A DNA stretch of 64,000 bases from Aquanectria penicillioides (GCA_003415625.1 PYIU01000004.1:3224001-3288000), one strand, 5' to 3'. Positions 34,889-48,008 are shown, counted from the first letter of the stretch. Notes: a model not told the origin generated them from the sequence alone. A program made the numbers and translations.

Positions 34889-36788
34889 ATGGCTAACTTC
34901 GCGAAAGAGTGTGCATACCTCCTCCTGGCTCTCAGTAGCACGGCAGGCCTATGCCTAGCTGCTGGAGGCCACTTGATATCGCGGCTTCTCCCAGCCGGCA
35001 ACTCATTCTCACTTCCGCTCCCGCCATGGAGTGTATTTGTCACCGCGCCTTTAGCCCTCTACTTCCGCTCCAGGCACTATTGGCTTCGCAATGATCGCAT
35101 TTACAAGACTCAGCCCGCTGCAATCTATCCGCATCGTGACCCTCTGCTCGGTATCGATTGGATCACTGATGGACTCAAGGCCGTGCGCGCATACAAAATC
35201 CTCCAGGTCTGGGACTCGCTTTTCCAAACCGTGGGGAGCACGTACTGGGCGCAGAACGTGGGCACGTGGATCGTCATGACCAACGAGCCGGAAAACATCA
35301 AGACGCTTCTGTCGACTCAATTCCAGACCTGGGAGATCCACGGTGTGAGGCAGAAGGTTCTGATAGTTGTGGTAGGGCCGAGGGGCATCTTCGCTGCAAA
35401 CGGACCCGAGTGGCATGAGGCCAGAGCCATGATACGGCCGAGCTTTGTGAGGAACCAGATCACCGACTTGGAGTGTACGGACAGGCATGTGGAGAACTTT
35501 ATCCAGCGAATTCCAGTGAATGGGGAGAGGTTCGATTTCCAGAAGCTCATGTACATGTTTACGATGGATGTTTCCACGGACTTCATGTAAGCTTTGTCGA
35601 GGGGTTGATGCCTATGGTGACTTGGACTCACAACTGACACATGCAGGTTCGGCTTCTCAACCAACACACTCATAAACCCGACACCAGAAGCGCTCGAATT
35701 CAGCGAGTGCTTCGATTACGCCCTCCTCACCGCCGCAAACCGTGCTCGTCTGGGCTGGATTGCTTTCCTACTTCCGGACAAGAGACTTGACCAGAGTATT
35801 AAGACTTGCCACGACTTCATCGACCGTTACATCGAGAAGGCGTCGCAAGAAGACCGCGTCAAGGAAAGACCGTACGTATTTATGAACGAAATTCTGGCGT
35901 CGGACGCGTCGCCCGAGCACGTGCGGGAGCAATTACTATCGATGATATTGGGCGGGCGAGATACCAGTGCAAGTACGCTCAGCTCGTTGTTCTGGATGCT
36001 TGCACGAAGGCCAGATGTCTTCGAGAAGATGCGGGCCGAGATCGGGACGCTAGAAGGAAGGAAGCCGACTTGGGAGGAGCTCAAGGAACTGAAATATCTC
36101 AACATGGTACTGAAAGAAGGTATGAAATCAAGCTCCTTGCGTCTTTTTTCCTCGCTTCTTTCTCGTTTTACCATTGTCCCATGCGGATTCTGTTTTACAA
36201 ATTAGTGGTCATATTGCTCGGGCAAACCGCTGGTGGCATCTGAAGCTAATATTCCGGAACAGCATTGAGGTTATGGGCGCCGGTTCCAACCAACATGCGA
36301 ACCGCAATGGAAGATACGGTCCTTCCACGAGGAGGAGGACCAGATGGACAATCGCCTCTGTTCATTCCCAAGGGCACGGGAGTTCGATGGTCGATGTATA
36401 GTCTTCATAGACGGAAGGATGTCTTCGGAGACGACGCGGACGAGTTTCGGCCAGAACGGTGGGAGACGTTACGAACAACGTATGCCAACCCCACCCCTTT
36501 CTTCCATCATCCTTGGGCACGCTTACCGAGTTTCCCAACTACACCTTGTGGTTCCCTACTCTTAAAGCTAACTTGCTTTCGCTTAGGTGGGAATATCTTC
36601 CCTTCAGTGGCGGTCCACGGATCTGTATCGGGCAGCAGTTTGCACTAACGCAAATGTTGTACCTGGTGACGCGGCTGCTGCAAAGGTTTTCAGAGATGGA
36701 GACTGTGGACGATGGACCGATGTTGCAACATGTGAGCACGACGACGAGTCTTGCCGGAGGCTGTTGGGTGAAGATGACACCTGTCTGA
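34889..36788 (+). CDS. cytochrome P450, CYP52-like clan (529 aa)
   Basis: A microsomal haem monooxygenase. Four exons, 34889-35586, 35647-36119, 36263-36479 and 36587-36788, with GT-AG introns of 60, 143 and 107 nt. The start at 34889 gives an N-terminal membrane anchor ([19 protein letters not shown]). The oxygen-binding I-helix motif is LGGRDTSAS, the ExxR motif is EALR (390-393, split by an intron), the PERW-like motif is FRPERWE, and the haem loop is [10 protein letters not shown] with the ligand Cys at about 476. The middle block [10 protein letters not shown] ... [24 protein letters not shown] is typical of CYP52/CYP539-type alkane and fatty-acid hydroxylases, so a fatty substrate is a reasonable guess. 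No accompanying biosynthetic genes are adjacent. Confidence 0.9.
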
Positions 36789-37375
36789 GCTGGACGTTAC
36801 TCGATTTTTAAGGGGAAAGAGGGCAGGTTGCGCGGGGAGAGGTTTCGGGTTACATTTTAAGGATAGTTGGTGTTGTGTGCAGAGTGGAGCGTGGTGATGG
36901 TCCGGAGTTAGGCGCAAATCCGCAACGATGAATTCGTTTACCTCCTCTCCTGTGCATGAGATCGGCAAATCCGATAAGGTCTTGTCCGAATTGCGTGCTA
37001 GGGAGTTTCTTCTTACTCCTCATGCGATAAATGCTGGGTCGATCTATGGTTAGTGAGCGGAGCATTCGGTTGACAATGATTGACTGTTGGACTCCTTTGC
37101 CACTCAATGAATGGGTGGCAACTCTTCCGTCTGTTGTTTGTCCTAGAGTGATTTACTGAATAGATTCGCCAAACGGTCAAAGCCGCGAAGCCAACGTGGC
37201 CGAAATACCGCCCTAGTTGGTATTGCAGTTTGTTGCGCAGATTGAGTCGCTTTAAGTCATGGCCCCTAACTTTGGTTTCCTCTCTCCGCACAACTCTAAA
37301 ACATCTCCAACCCTTCCTCCTACTTTGAGGGTCATGATTCTCAAAAAAAACAACTCTTGGCGTCAAAAATATACC
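36789..37375. other. spacer, no gene seen
   Basis: These 587 bp lie between the P450 and the small membrane-protein gene. No supported coding sequence. Confidence 0.5.
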
Positions 37376-37824
37376 ATGTCGGATGAGCTGGCCCCTAACG
37401 GATCCCCACCCGATCCCGAACACGAGGGTCAAGTCCATCAAATGGGAGGGCTCGAGATCGGGATCATCATCGGTACTGCCGTATTCTTTACGATCCTTAT
37501 CTTCTCCATCTTCTTCAGCCGCTTCAGAGCTCAGCAAGCCCAAGCTAAGCGTGCATTTGCTCGAACCGAGGAGTGTGGGGCCGGACGTACGGAGGATCCG
37601 CTTCAGCAGCGGGAACAGGGGGATGAATTGCAGCTGACGGATCGAAGTGATCGAAGGTCGGTTAAGAGGCGCTCCTGGTGGGGTTTCGGGCCCTACAAGC
37701 AGGGTAAGTCTTGCGCAGAGTCGCCAAACGTCCGAAATATGGCTCTAACGATGTTGGGACAGAGTCTCTCTCAACTAGGCAGCTTGTCTCTGAGACCAAT
37801 GCCCAATCACCAATCCAAGGCTGA
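37376..37824 (+). CDS. small single-pass membrane protein of unknown function (129 aa)
   Basis: Family not recognised. I place the start at 37376 (MSDELAPNG, context TACCATGTC); a frame extension to 37259 is possible. Exons 37376-37703 and 37763-37824; the 59-nt intron has GTAAGT, a TCTAAC branch-like site and GGGACAG. Splicing changes the C-terminus compared with read-through, to ...YKQESLSTRQLVSETNAQ. One hydrophobic helix (IGIIIGTAVFFTILIFSIFF) follows a short Pro-rich N-terminus; the rest is charged and basic (RRSVKRRSWWGFGPYKQ). There is no signal peptide, so a signal-anchored or tail-in-cytoplasm topology is likely. Function cannot be inferred. Confidence 0.6.
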
Positions 37825-38511
37825 GTCTAGGCACGAGCTTGAACAGTAGCCTATTCTGACGACTGACCCCGAGCTTGATGGGCCATGAGAGGACTTTAGA
37901 AGTGGGGAGTGGGCAAATATTGAAGAGTGTGTGCGGTGGTTCAGTTGACAAACATGCATCGACTTCGTGATAGCGGGTCAAGTTTTTGATGGATTTCAGG
38001 AAGAACGAAATCAGACCATAAGCAAAAAGAGTCTGCCGACAAGGTCCTGGGCAGAGGTCAGGTCTTTATTGTATCAGGGGCATCAGATTGCCTCAAGCCA
38101 TGTGAGCTACCTTTCCGTAAGGGGTAACAGCCTAGAACAACCTGGTACGTCTCGGCCAGATTTGGAGAACTTGCATTGGCGAACTAGGGGCCTCTGGGGG
38201 ATTGTCACCGGGGTGCTAGGGGCTAGATAGAGTAGATGCAGGGCGCTGTCAAGCTGCACGATCCCGAAATAGGCCGAGAACTATTGACAAGTTCCATCAA
38301 ACCCACGCGAGGTCATAGAGATCGCGCGAAGTCAAATGGGTTACCCTAGACCCGCATCACGCGTTAGCCTGCAGCTTGACGCGCACGTGACCACCCGCGA
38401 AACGCTCGCGCGAGCAACCTACAGCTACAGCGAGCTACCTGAACTACGTGACTTCGGAGCTTTCTTTTAACCAACGACGACACGCTGCAACCACGTCAAC
38501 GCACCACTGCA
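37825..38511. other. spacer, no gene seen
   Basis: Upstream region of the RS-domain gene. No coding sequence recognised. Confidence 0.5.
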
Positions 38512-39581
38512 ATGGCTTCGCGCTCGCCATCGCCCTCTCGAGGGCGCTTTCGCTCTCGCTCTCGCTCTCGCACGCGCTCGCCGACCCCACGATCCAATCC
38601 TTCGCGTTCTCCGGATCGTCGCCGCCGCTACGACTCGCGATCCCCAGCACGATCGCCTACACCCCAGCGCCGGAATGGCCGCTTTAGGAGTCGCTCTCGC
38701 AGTCGCAGCTGGAGCAGAGGGCGCGACCGCAATAGCAGAGACCGAGATACATCCCCGCCGGCGGCGAAGAGTACCAAGGTAGAGTGAATCCCCTTGTCTC
38801 CGAGGTTTGCGGTGGGTTAACTGGGTCATGACAGATTGTGGTGGAGCGCCTTTCCAAGAACATCAACGAGCAACACCTGTATGAGATTTTTGGCCAGTTC
38901 GGCCGGATCAAGGACCTGGATTTGCCTATCAACAGAACTTGTGAGTTGGTCCGAACACCATCGCGGAGCCCCGGTCCTTGAATTCCGACTAATTACTCAC
39001 CGTTTCTCGTAGTTGGAACCAACCGCGGCACGGCGTATATCCTATTCGATTACGAAGCCGATGCAGAGGCGGCGATTGCGCACATGCACGAGGCCCAAGT
39101 CGATGGCGCAACTATCAACGTCTCCATCGTCTTGCCCCGTCGCAAGCTATCGCCTGCTCCCCCGATGGCCAGGCGTGGCGCCAATATCGATCCCAGAGTC
39201 CCCTTCGCGGGGCCACGTGGGGCTCTTGTCGGATCGAGTGCTGGAGGCGGCGGGAACGTGGCTGGCGGAGGTGGCCGTCGTCGTATGTCGCCAGGGAACA
39301 GATATGGCCCAAGGTCGGACGTTTACCGCCCGGGATCCCGTTCACCCTCGAGATCACCCGGCGGACCGCCGCAGTCGCGCGGGGGTGGGAGTCGCTACCG
39401 CAGCCACTCAAACGGCTCATACTCCTCGCGGTCGCGTTCAAGGTCCCCCGCAGCGCCAAGACGACGGGGCGGCGGCCGACATGAGGACCACGACATGAGG
39501 CGTCGGAGTGCAAGCCGGAGCAGCTACAACAGCCACGGCGACAGAAGCCGGTCTCGCAGTCGGGGTCGGGGCCACCGGTGA
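38512..39581 (+). CDS. RS-rich RRM protein, RNPS1-like (313 aa)
   Basis: A nuclear splicing cofactor type. RNPS1 belongs to the ASAP/exon-junction periphery and binds RNA and other splicing factors. Exons 38512-38778, 38835-38940 and 39013-39581, with GT-AG introns of 56 and 72 nt. Residues 1-89 are Arg/Ser dipeptides and RSPTP repeats. One RRM follows (about 90-164) with RNP2-like IVVERLS and RNP1-like RGTAYILF, and is split by an intron after INRT. The C-terminal half is Gly-rich then RS-rich (SRSRSRSPAAPRRRGGGR). The order RS, single RRM, RS/Gly matches RNPS1 better than SR proteins of the Srp1 type, which have the RRM first. The name is by architecture, not by search. Confidence 0.82.
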
Positions 39582-42500
39582 GATGAGTGAGACACCGGTC
39601 AGAGAGCAGAAACATGGTTCTGAGGTGTATATTACTACAACTACTACTACTAGTACTACGAAAAGGAATGAGGATTAATGGGTGGCGTTTAACAAGGAAG
39701 GCAAGGCCAGACAAAGAAAGTGGTCCTAGGGAAATTTATTCTAGCTCACGAACAAGTTTGTGGGTGCTGACCCGCCTCATCTGCTACTAGCTAACACCTT
39801 TCCAGATGGAGATGGATGCATGACAAGACTTCGATGGGGGAGACGTTTCCGCAAGATGGTTCCCGAAACCCTGGTCCCTCCTGAATTCAGCTCGGACCTA
39901 TTTCCTCTTGTGTTACTGGCAACGCCCCATCACTTCCCCTTTCCATCAAAGATTTCCTTGCCTGCGTGAATTTACGTTGAAACATGGTTGAGGATTATCC
40001 CATCCCCCTCCCCCTCCCATCAAGCCCCCCATGAGCTTGCAAGTGCTTGGCCCTCATCTTATCTCGCGTGGATCATCGACCACACCCGACTGCCGCTCTC
40101 TGCACTGCATAGCAACATCTCTCCCACGCCTCTCGGTTGCATTAGCCCCCTCAACATATGAACAGATATCGACCGTTCCAGGATTTCCAGATCTCATCTG
40201 TTATTTGTCATTTCGTACTCCACAGCCAGGGCCAGTGGTGTGGGGATGTGGTACGTTGGCGGGTCTAGACTGAAGCTGCTCACACCTGGCTGCAACAGCT
40301 CGTGAGGGCTTATATCGCACAGAAATAGGGATAATATCGCATCAATGACAAGACTAAGCAGCGTAACCCGAGCCACCACGTGCAGCATGCACAGCACAAA
40401 ACATGACCTCAGCTCACCCGCGTTCTAGGCCAGACCTATAGGGCTGAGTGATATCCGTCATCCGGCCGCGGGTGAACCTGCAACAAAGCCCGTGCGGACA
40501 TGGTTCCGGGGGATTACTCGGCCGATAGGTTTTGCTGGGCGTCACTCTAGCGGGCCGACGGGGACTTCCTGAGACGGGTCCGGCCCGTGGATCAGTGCCA
40601 CTCATATGGTGACCATTCGTCATCACCCCGCCGGCCGGCTCTAGCTACTAGGCTACGACGGTGAACCGGCGCCGTCAACCATCTTGCTGCGGTCAACGAC
40701 GGTTATGGCAATGCTTAGATGTCTATACGGGACGGGTCTTACGCGATCCGCGTCTGCCAGGGTGCCCCGAGAGTGCCATAGCCTCATAATTGAGTCGCCA
40801 CTTCCCAGGACAGCTTCAAGCAGGACATCGTCATCATGTTGTATTACCACTCAAGGCAAATATTGACAACCAGCTGGATCTGTAACCATGGTCGTGGGCA
40901 GCAGGCTACTGCAACCTTCAAGCATGTGATCCACCTGCGTGGTAGCCAATGGCAGGCGCTGGGGTCAGATATGGGATACATGTCTCTGACAGGTCTTCCT
41001 GCTGGGTCTTGGCTTTCTGGTCCCCGGTGTTGCAAGCCTCTCCATCCAGCCCACCAGGGATTGTCGTCGAGGGCTCTTCTGCATGGAGCCTCAAAGGTCG
41101 AAAAACCCAAAGCTCGGTCCATTTTCGGCTTCTCCGAACCGCTTCCCCGTACTACCGCTTCAGGTAACCTGCATGGTACGACCGAGGCAGGTAGGTGGCG
41201 TATATCGTTCGTGTGGGCTGGGCTGTCCAGGTGCTGTAGGGAGCCAACATCGGGGTGATGATGCTGGCTGAGTCTTGTTTCTGCCTCCAGACCTGGTTGA
41301 GGATGCGTCGACGTAGCAGTTATTCGGGTCGCTTGGACCCTGTGGGAATACTAATCAGCATCGTCTCGCGTCGAGCTCGCTTTACCCTGCTCATGGCGGC
41401 CCCACCAGCCTGGGGTGGGAAAAGGGAATCGGCTGCGAACCACACCATCACGGGGCGACCTCAGCTCCGTGAGGACAGTGGCTAGCACAACAGGGCTTAG
41501 CACATGTGCGGATAGACGCACGTCACATCTTTGCTCCGTCCCACGTCGGGGGCCCGTCTATACGTGCCAGAGTGCGCCACACGTTCCAAGAGAGACACAG
41601 GTGCACGCACACATGCGCACATGCGCACACACTCTCTCTCCAAGCACTCGCATGCTGTGCTCACATACATCACCCGAGGTGGGATAAAAAAACCGCCAAC
41701 GGAATGGTGTCTTCCCGGGAGGACGGATACACCATTGAGCCTCAAACCACCATGGGCGTGTAAGCCACGATGCAATCCCCTCCTCGCATGGCACCCAGCA
41801 ACTCGGGTCGGCTCATCCGCGTAAAGATGGTGTATAGGTCTAGCTGGCTGGCTGGCTGGCTGGCCGGCCGCCCGACCATCTAAAGTGCTGTCCCGGCCAC
41901 ATACATACATACATACGTACATGATGGGACCCCGGGCGTCTGCTAGGCAAATCCTGAACCATGCCCTCGGGTGTAGAAATCGGATCCCCATACAGCCCAA
42001 GTTCCGTGGATCCGTGGTTCCGGGGTGCGGCAGGCGGGTGTGGATGCCATGGGCGACGAAAAGCCATGCGCGGCTGACCGCGTTGAGGAAAGGGGAGGGA
42101 CGGACGGGTAGACGGGAAATTTCTTTGGATTAAAGGGCATCCTGGTCAAGCTGCGTGTCGTGCCATCATGCGGAAGGCGAAATGTGAGCCTCATTGGGAA
42201 GTGCAGTCGCAGCGGCGCCGGGAGCCCGCGATGCTCTGCTCCGGGTACACAGCGGACGGGAACGAATATAACCTCACGGGTCCGCAGGCGCGCGCCTCTC
42301 TCGAGCATCTCTATACTCCTCGAGCTCGAAACCAGCGTCTGCGCAGGTTTTCGCCTCCAGATGTCCATCATTTCTTCCTTCTCTCTCTCCTCCTCCTCTT
42401 CGCTGGTGTCATTTGTATTCCTGTATCGCCCGAGTGGTTGTTGGTGACATTGTCATCTGCCTCCTCGCTGCCACCATCTTATTATTACTTATTACTTACT

Positions 42501-42597
42501 TCCTCCCTCATCGGGTCCTCTACATCAGCTGTTGTGGCTGCTGCTGCTGTTGGCCTCGCTTCGACATCGTCTCCTTCTTCGTTTTCTTCTTGTTCTT

Positions 42598-42662
42598 CTC
42601 CTCCTCCTCCTCCTCCTCCTCCTCCTCCTCCTCCTCCTCCTTCTCCTCCTTCTCCTCCTCTT
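42598..42662 (+). repeat. TCC/CTC trinucleotide microsatellite
   Basis: About 20 CTC units with a few interruptions. It produces spurious poly-Leu, poly-Ser and poly-Pro frames on the plus strand and poly-Glu on the minus strand. Confidence 0.9.
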
Positions 42663-43514
42663 CTTCTTTTCCCCTCCTCCTCCTTTTCCTCCTCCTACTT
42701 ATTCTACTACTTCTTATTATTTCACCCCCCAATCTCCTAGTTGTCACTTCTTCCGCCTCGCCATGATTACAAAGACACCACTATTGTTCTCTCCTCAACG
42801 ACCCTTTATTTCGGCAGATCCCCAAGATCCTGATCCTCCACCGACGCCCCCAGGAGGACCCCGCGTCCCTCCCCCCCAACCCAATCCGCCACCATCCCCT
42901 CCACACACGTTCTGGCTCCCTTCAGATCCCGATCAGTACAGTCCTCCAGGTCCTTTGCCGTTTAAAGGCCCTCTGCCACCACCTTGCGCACACAGCCTTG
43001 CCCAGCTCCCCGGGGCAGCAAGGGCTCTATTCCTACCACCAGGACCCTCTCCCAGGACACGCCCCTGACTCCGCCACCCGGAGACTTTGACTCTCTTCTG
43101 GGAGGGTGGAGGATCTGGAGGCTAAGGGAATGGGAAAGCATCAGAGGGTGAAAGGTGGAGGTGGAGGGGCGTGCGTGTGAGAATGAGCAACAGCCTTTCT
43201 TGGTCGTCCGCGAGTTGCCTTTCCGCCGGGGGGCCCCAATCTATTGACCGTTTTCAACGACGGGGACCAGGACCTTGACCATGACCATGACCATGTTTCC
43301 CGTGGGGCGATCACGCCAGGGTTCCGGCGATGGGATGGGCCGCCCGGGATAGCTTCCCACCCCAGCGCATTTGCATTCTTTCTTCCCCTATGGGAGGGTA
43401 GGATACGACCGCGGATCGAGGCCGTGATTGCGAGATCTGCGTGATTGGGGGGATTGGGGGGAGGGGACAGGCCTGTGCTGGGATGGGATGGGATGGGATA
43501 GTGATGGGATTTGT

Positions 43515-43533
43515 GGGGGGGGGGGGGGGGGGG
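43515..43533 (+). repeat. G19 homopolymer
   Basis: Nineteen consecutive G, flanked by GGGAT units on the left and a further GGGG on the right. Could form G-quadruplex structures. Confidence 0.9.
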
Positions 43534-46500
43534 AGGGGAAAAAAGACCCGCGGTGGCCAGGCTGGCCCACGCCCTGCGACCGCGGGCCATGGGCTGCGGC
43601 CAGGTGAGGAAAAGGCTTGGCGCATGAACCTCGGCGGATCCCTGCCGCGTCAATTATCGGGTGTTTTATGAAAGGCTGTTGGCTTTGCTTTGGGGAGAGA
43701 GTGAGAGAGAGAGAGAGAGAGACAGAGAGAGAGGGGGGCAGAGGCAGAGACATGGTCACGGCGAAAGAGTCCAGAATCATGGACACACACGCACGCACAC
43801 TGAAAGATGGACAGAGGGAGAATCAAAGACCGGCAGGGGGGCGTGCATATGCGTGTGGTGTGCGTGAGCATGAGCTTGAAAGCATGTGTGAGCTACAATC
43901 TACAGGACGGGGATACACATTCCTACTGCATTTGGAGATTCAGCAACCCGAGGTGAGGGGTCAGCCGGGCTGCAGTTTATTGGGGGGCACGGACAGGCTG
44001 AGCGGCAGGAGTTATCTGCTGGTTTTGATCTTTCTTGCATATGTTGCTATTTCTTTTTTTTTTTTTTCTTTTCTTTTTTTCTTCTTTTTGGGGGGGCATG
44101 TCATCTTTTTCCTCTCTTGTTTTGCTCACGGCCTTGGCAGCGGGAATCCTTCATGTGTAACTTGTCTGGGCTTATCTGGGGGACGGGGGGTCATAAGAGT
44201 GGATCACGGTTGTTTTTTGTGTTTTTTTTTTCCAACGGCTGGCGAGGACGGGCAGCGAGTGGGTTCTTTGCTCGGCTCATGTGGAGGCGAGATGGACGGG
44301 ACGGATGGGACGGACGGACGACTGGACTGTTTTCATGTTGGTTATATGAATTGGCTTGGCCCGAAACCAAGCAAACGCTGGTTCTGGTTCGGCTCGGGTT
44401 GCTTTGCTTTGCCTTGGAGAAATGGATACTGCTTGCTTGTTCATCATCACGCTCGGGTAATCATAACCCGTAGCGAATTCGACCTTGTCCGAGTCTTTTA
44501 CGCCCTGTCTAATCAAAGGTATCCATGGTTAGCGTGGTATCCGCACGGAAGATCCATCGCCATGATCCATTCATTCCTCATGACCGTTAGCATCATCATC
44601 TCATCATGACCCAGCACTGCGCCGTACATAGTGCGTCGTATATCACAGCACACGCGAGCCAACCACTTAGACCGTCCACTTTTCGAAAGAGACAACAGCC
44701 ACCGACAGGTAGCAACTGCCCGCAGAATCGCACGCCCCCCCCAAATGTCATCCCACATAACCGCCAAAGAAGACAAGACCACCAACACCAACATGAAGAG
44801 GGAAAAAAAAAAGAAAAGAGGGGAAAAAAAAGGGAAAAAAAAAGAAAAAAAAAACAGACCTTCCCCAGGATGCAATCCCTCCCTGGGTGCGCTATACTGC
44901 AGCAATTATAGATGTACTGTATGTATGTCTGTCATGTACCCATGGCTGGGTGTTGTCATGTGTGGCACGTACGTTGGGGTGCTGTATCCCAAGGTGCCTT
45001 CCTCACTAAACCCCATACCCACTACCACTCACTCAGACACTCCTCTCTCTCTAATCACACTGCATCTCTCACTCTCCCATTTTCTCATCCACATCCACGT
45101 CTACATCCACCGCAATCCACACATGCTCTGCTCTTCTTTCCCCACAAACCATGGATCCATGGGTCCATGTGTCTGTCCATGGGTCCATGGGTCTCATCAT
45201 TCCCCCTCTTTCTCATCAGCTCCACTAGCACTCCTCCTCATCCCATTCCTACCCTAGACCCAAGATGGGGTTCATCCGGTTAGCTAGTGACAGACCGGGT
45301 GGCCCCTTTCACATCTCTGGCTGGCCTTGTCGTGGCCCGTCCTGGACCGCACTGCGCTGCCCTGCGCTGCGCTTTGACGCTCGTTTCCCTCAGTCGTGCT
45401 GGATGGATCATGATGGATCTGGGCTGGCTCCCTTGTGCCCAGTCATGGCCCTCTCCCCTATCCAATCCAATCGAGTTCTGTCCTTTCCCCCCTTCCCCCC
45501 TTCCCCTCGTCTCCCAGGCCTCATCCTAGCCCAGTTGCCTCTAACGGCAGGCAGATAAAGCGGTTGAAGACGACTGACCCAAAGAAAAAAAAAAGAAAGA
45601 AAAAAAAGAAAAAAAAGAAAACGGGTTAAAAAAAAAAAAAAAGAGACCCTCTTCCCGCCTTCCTCCCCGATTGATGTTCCATCCGGACTGGATTACATTA
45701 TTACCTTGCAAACGCCCCTCTGGAAAAGCCCCGGCATGGACTCCGGTTTCCTCTACCTGCGCCACCTGAACGACGACTTCCCAAAACTGGGGACCGCACC
45801 CAACATCAGGGGCGCAAAAATCGCGGGAAACTAAGCTTTGTCTCCAACCAAAACGGCAACCGGGGGACGTGAGGGGGCCTTGTTTCTCGAAAGATGCGCA
45901 GGTGACTAAAGCGTTTGAAATTGGCTTTCCGGTCGATCCCACCCATGGCCTGTGGAAAATCTGTCGAGCATCGTATCGTATCGAACAAAACAAAAAAGCC
46001 CGCCCTCTAATCCCTAGGCTACGCCAGCGATCGCCACGTAATCGCCCCTCCCTCTAGAGGACCACCCCCAGCTCAGAGCTCAGAGCGCGCTTATCGGAAG
46101 AGATGAAATCTCGGCCGCGGTGCCGTTTGAGGACCGGAGCACCGAGGGCCTGAGCGAATGAAAAGCGGGACAAAAGCCAAGGAGTTGAATCCGAGACGGA
46201 GGCGGGCGGAAATCCCGGGACCACGGGCTGGATTGCGGTGCGGCATAGCCATGTACGGAGAAAGACGCGGGATGCGGACAATGGATAATGGGGTGTAATG
46301 TTGTCTTTTTGGACACTAAAATATGACATTGTTTTGCTAACCAAACGCCCTGGTCTGGGATGGACTAGTAATAAGCTCTAATTACCGATGCAATGTATCA
46401 TATGGGAAGAGATGGTGAGAATCTCTCGGTGCCGCCTCCCGGCATCCTCCCTGCGTCCCAACGCCACGAGAGAAATCAGAAGAAGCCGAATAAAACAAGA

Positions 46501-46580
46501 ATGAAAAGCAACGCCATGAAACCGAAAGAAGCATGAATTCCCAAACGCCGCTTAGATTACTGCAGTGTAACGTCCTCCAC

Positions 46581-48008
46581 CTACAACAGTGCCATGCCGG
46601 CTCCCAGAGCACCCAATGCGGCGCCAGCGATATGCAATGTGGCTTTGGCGGGGGCCGCACCATGGCTCACGCTCGACCAGACGGAAGGGCTGGCGACGGG
46701 GGTGGACGTTGGAGTCGAGGCCTTAGTGACTGGGCACTTGGTCGCGCAAGCGACGGGTGATGTGATGGGGTCCTGCTCGGCCTTGCTCTCGGGGAAGACG
46801 GCCGGCTGGGAAAGGCCTGTGGCATTGGGTGTCACCGACTCTTCGTCCAGGTTGAGGACGTTTGAGGTGATGTGCATGACACCGTTGGCGAAGAGGATGT
46901 CTGTCCGCTGCAGCTGAGCCGAGTTGATGTGCAAGTTGTCGCCCAGCTGGCGGATCGTGACCTTCTCGGCTTTTCCGGAGGAGTCCGCGGCCAGCGTCTT
47001 GAGCATGGTGCCATTCTGGAGATCAGAGGACGATAGCACTACGTCCGGGATGATATGATAGCCGAGAATGTTGGCCAACTGCTTGACATCCATGTTCTCG
47101 AGGCCTCCGCCCGCATACCTCATGGAGCGGTCCATGGGGGCTAAGACGGTGATATTTCTCCGACCTGCGAGCTGGGGCATGATTTGCGTCGCAAACAGGC
47201 CGCTCAGGAACGTCTCTATTGGCAAAGACTGACCCGTCTTTTCGAAGGAGCTTGGGGGGGGAGAGGAGGTTATCAACGCTCTGGATGAGGCCGCTCTCGA
47301 AAGGGATGTCGTTATCGACGAGAACTGCCCGGCTGCCCTTGTCGGAGAGAAAAGTGATGTCATCGGGATGCCTCGTGATGACAACGTTCTGCCCCCCTGT
47401 GACGTTCGTGAAGTCGGAGTCCTTCATCAGAGTCGGTCTCACTGTAACCGAACCCGACTTGAGGTTTCCTGTATTGAGGGAGTCTTGGATAATGTGGTAC
47501 TGGAGAAGAGAGTGTGTAACATTCTTGTTGCTGAGATCCCAAACATCCTTCAGCGTAGAGTAGGGGATTTTTGCAAAGCACTATCAGTGGGGGCGATGAT
47601 CTGTCGACAAAGTCAGCAAACGAGTTTCGTGGCATGAATTATTGTCGGGGATCAAGAAGAATCAGGGGAGGGGATGGGATAAGAGGAGAGGGAAAGGGGA
47701 TAAATTGAGTGCTTTGGTGGGATGGGTGAAATAAGGAGCATGGGGCACGTACCGTGACGCCCTCGTCGCTGTGTAATTGTTGCAGAAGATCAGGGTATTG
47801 CTGGTCCAAGCGTTAGTCATGATATCATGTCTGAGCAAAATTCCCGGGGTCACAAACCTTGATTATACTTGTGAAATTAGAGCGCGTCTTGTATTTTGAG
47901 AGGACTGGCAATAGATGGCCGGCCTGGATGGAGGCGGAATATGCCGTGGTGGAGGTGATCAGGGCAACAGGGCCAAACAGGGCCTTGCTGGGCCTTGCTG
48001 GGCCGCAT
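46581..48008 (-). pseudogene. GPI-anchored fasciclin (FAS1) protein gene with three frame lesions
   Basis: The reconstructed layout is a signal peptide, two FAS1 domains and a GPI-type tail (HIAGAALGALGAGMALL), as in fungal cell-surface adhesion-type proteins. Exon remnants are 47858-48008, 47753-47800 and 46581-47600, with GT-AG introns. Three lesions break it. First, a tandem duplication of 10 bp (47981-48000) just after the start codon shifts the signal peptide out of frame. Second, one base is missing near 47575, in the first FAS1 domain (after APTDSA). Third, one extra C sits in a C8 run near 47253-47260 between the domains. Outside these points the frames read smoothly, with FAS1-like segments (SLLQYHIIQDSLNTGNL, GSRAVLVDNDIPF, NITVLAPMDRSM, ILGYHIIPDVVL). 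Two lesions are single-base changes in short runs and could be assembly errors; the 10-bp duplication is less easily explained that way. Confidence 0.78.

Larger units (their letters stand above)
39582..46580. other. 7-kb gene-poor, microsatellite-rich region
   Basis: I find no convincing gene. Simple repeats include TGGC units (41846-41866), CATA units (about 41901-41918), a TCC tract (about 42598-42662), GGGAT units (about 43478-43500), G19 (43515-43533), GA units (about 43698-43735), CA/CGCA units (about 43784-43800), and A-rich tracts (about 44795-44855 and 45583-45641). Strand asymmetry is marked in places, for example pyrimidine-rich 42360-43070 followed by purine-rich 43080-43760. Confidence 0.55.

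Noticed and set aside
42532..43068. Long plus-strand open frame rich in Leu and Pro
   Set aside because: It is produced by the CTC microsatellite and neighbouring pyrimidine-rich DNA; there are no domains and no coding-like codon use.
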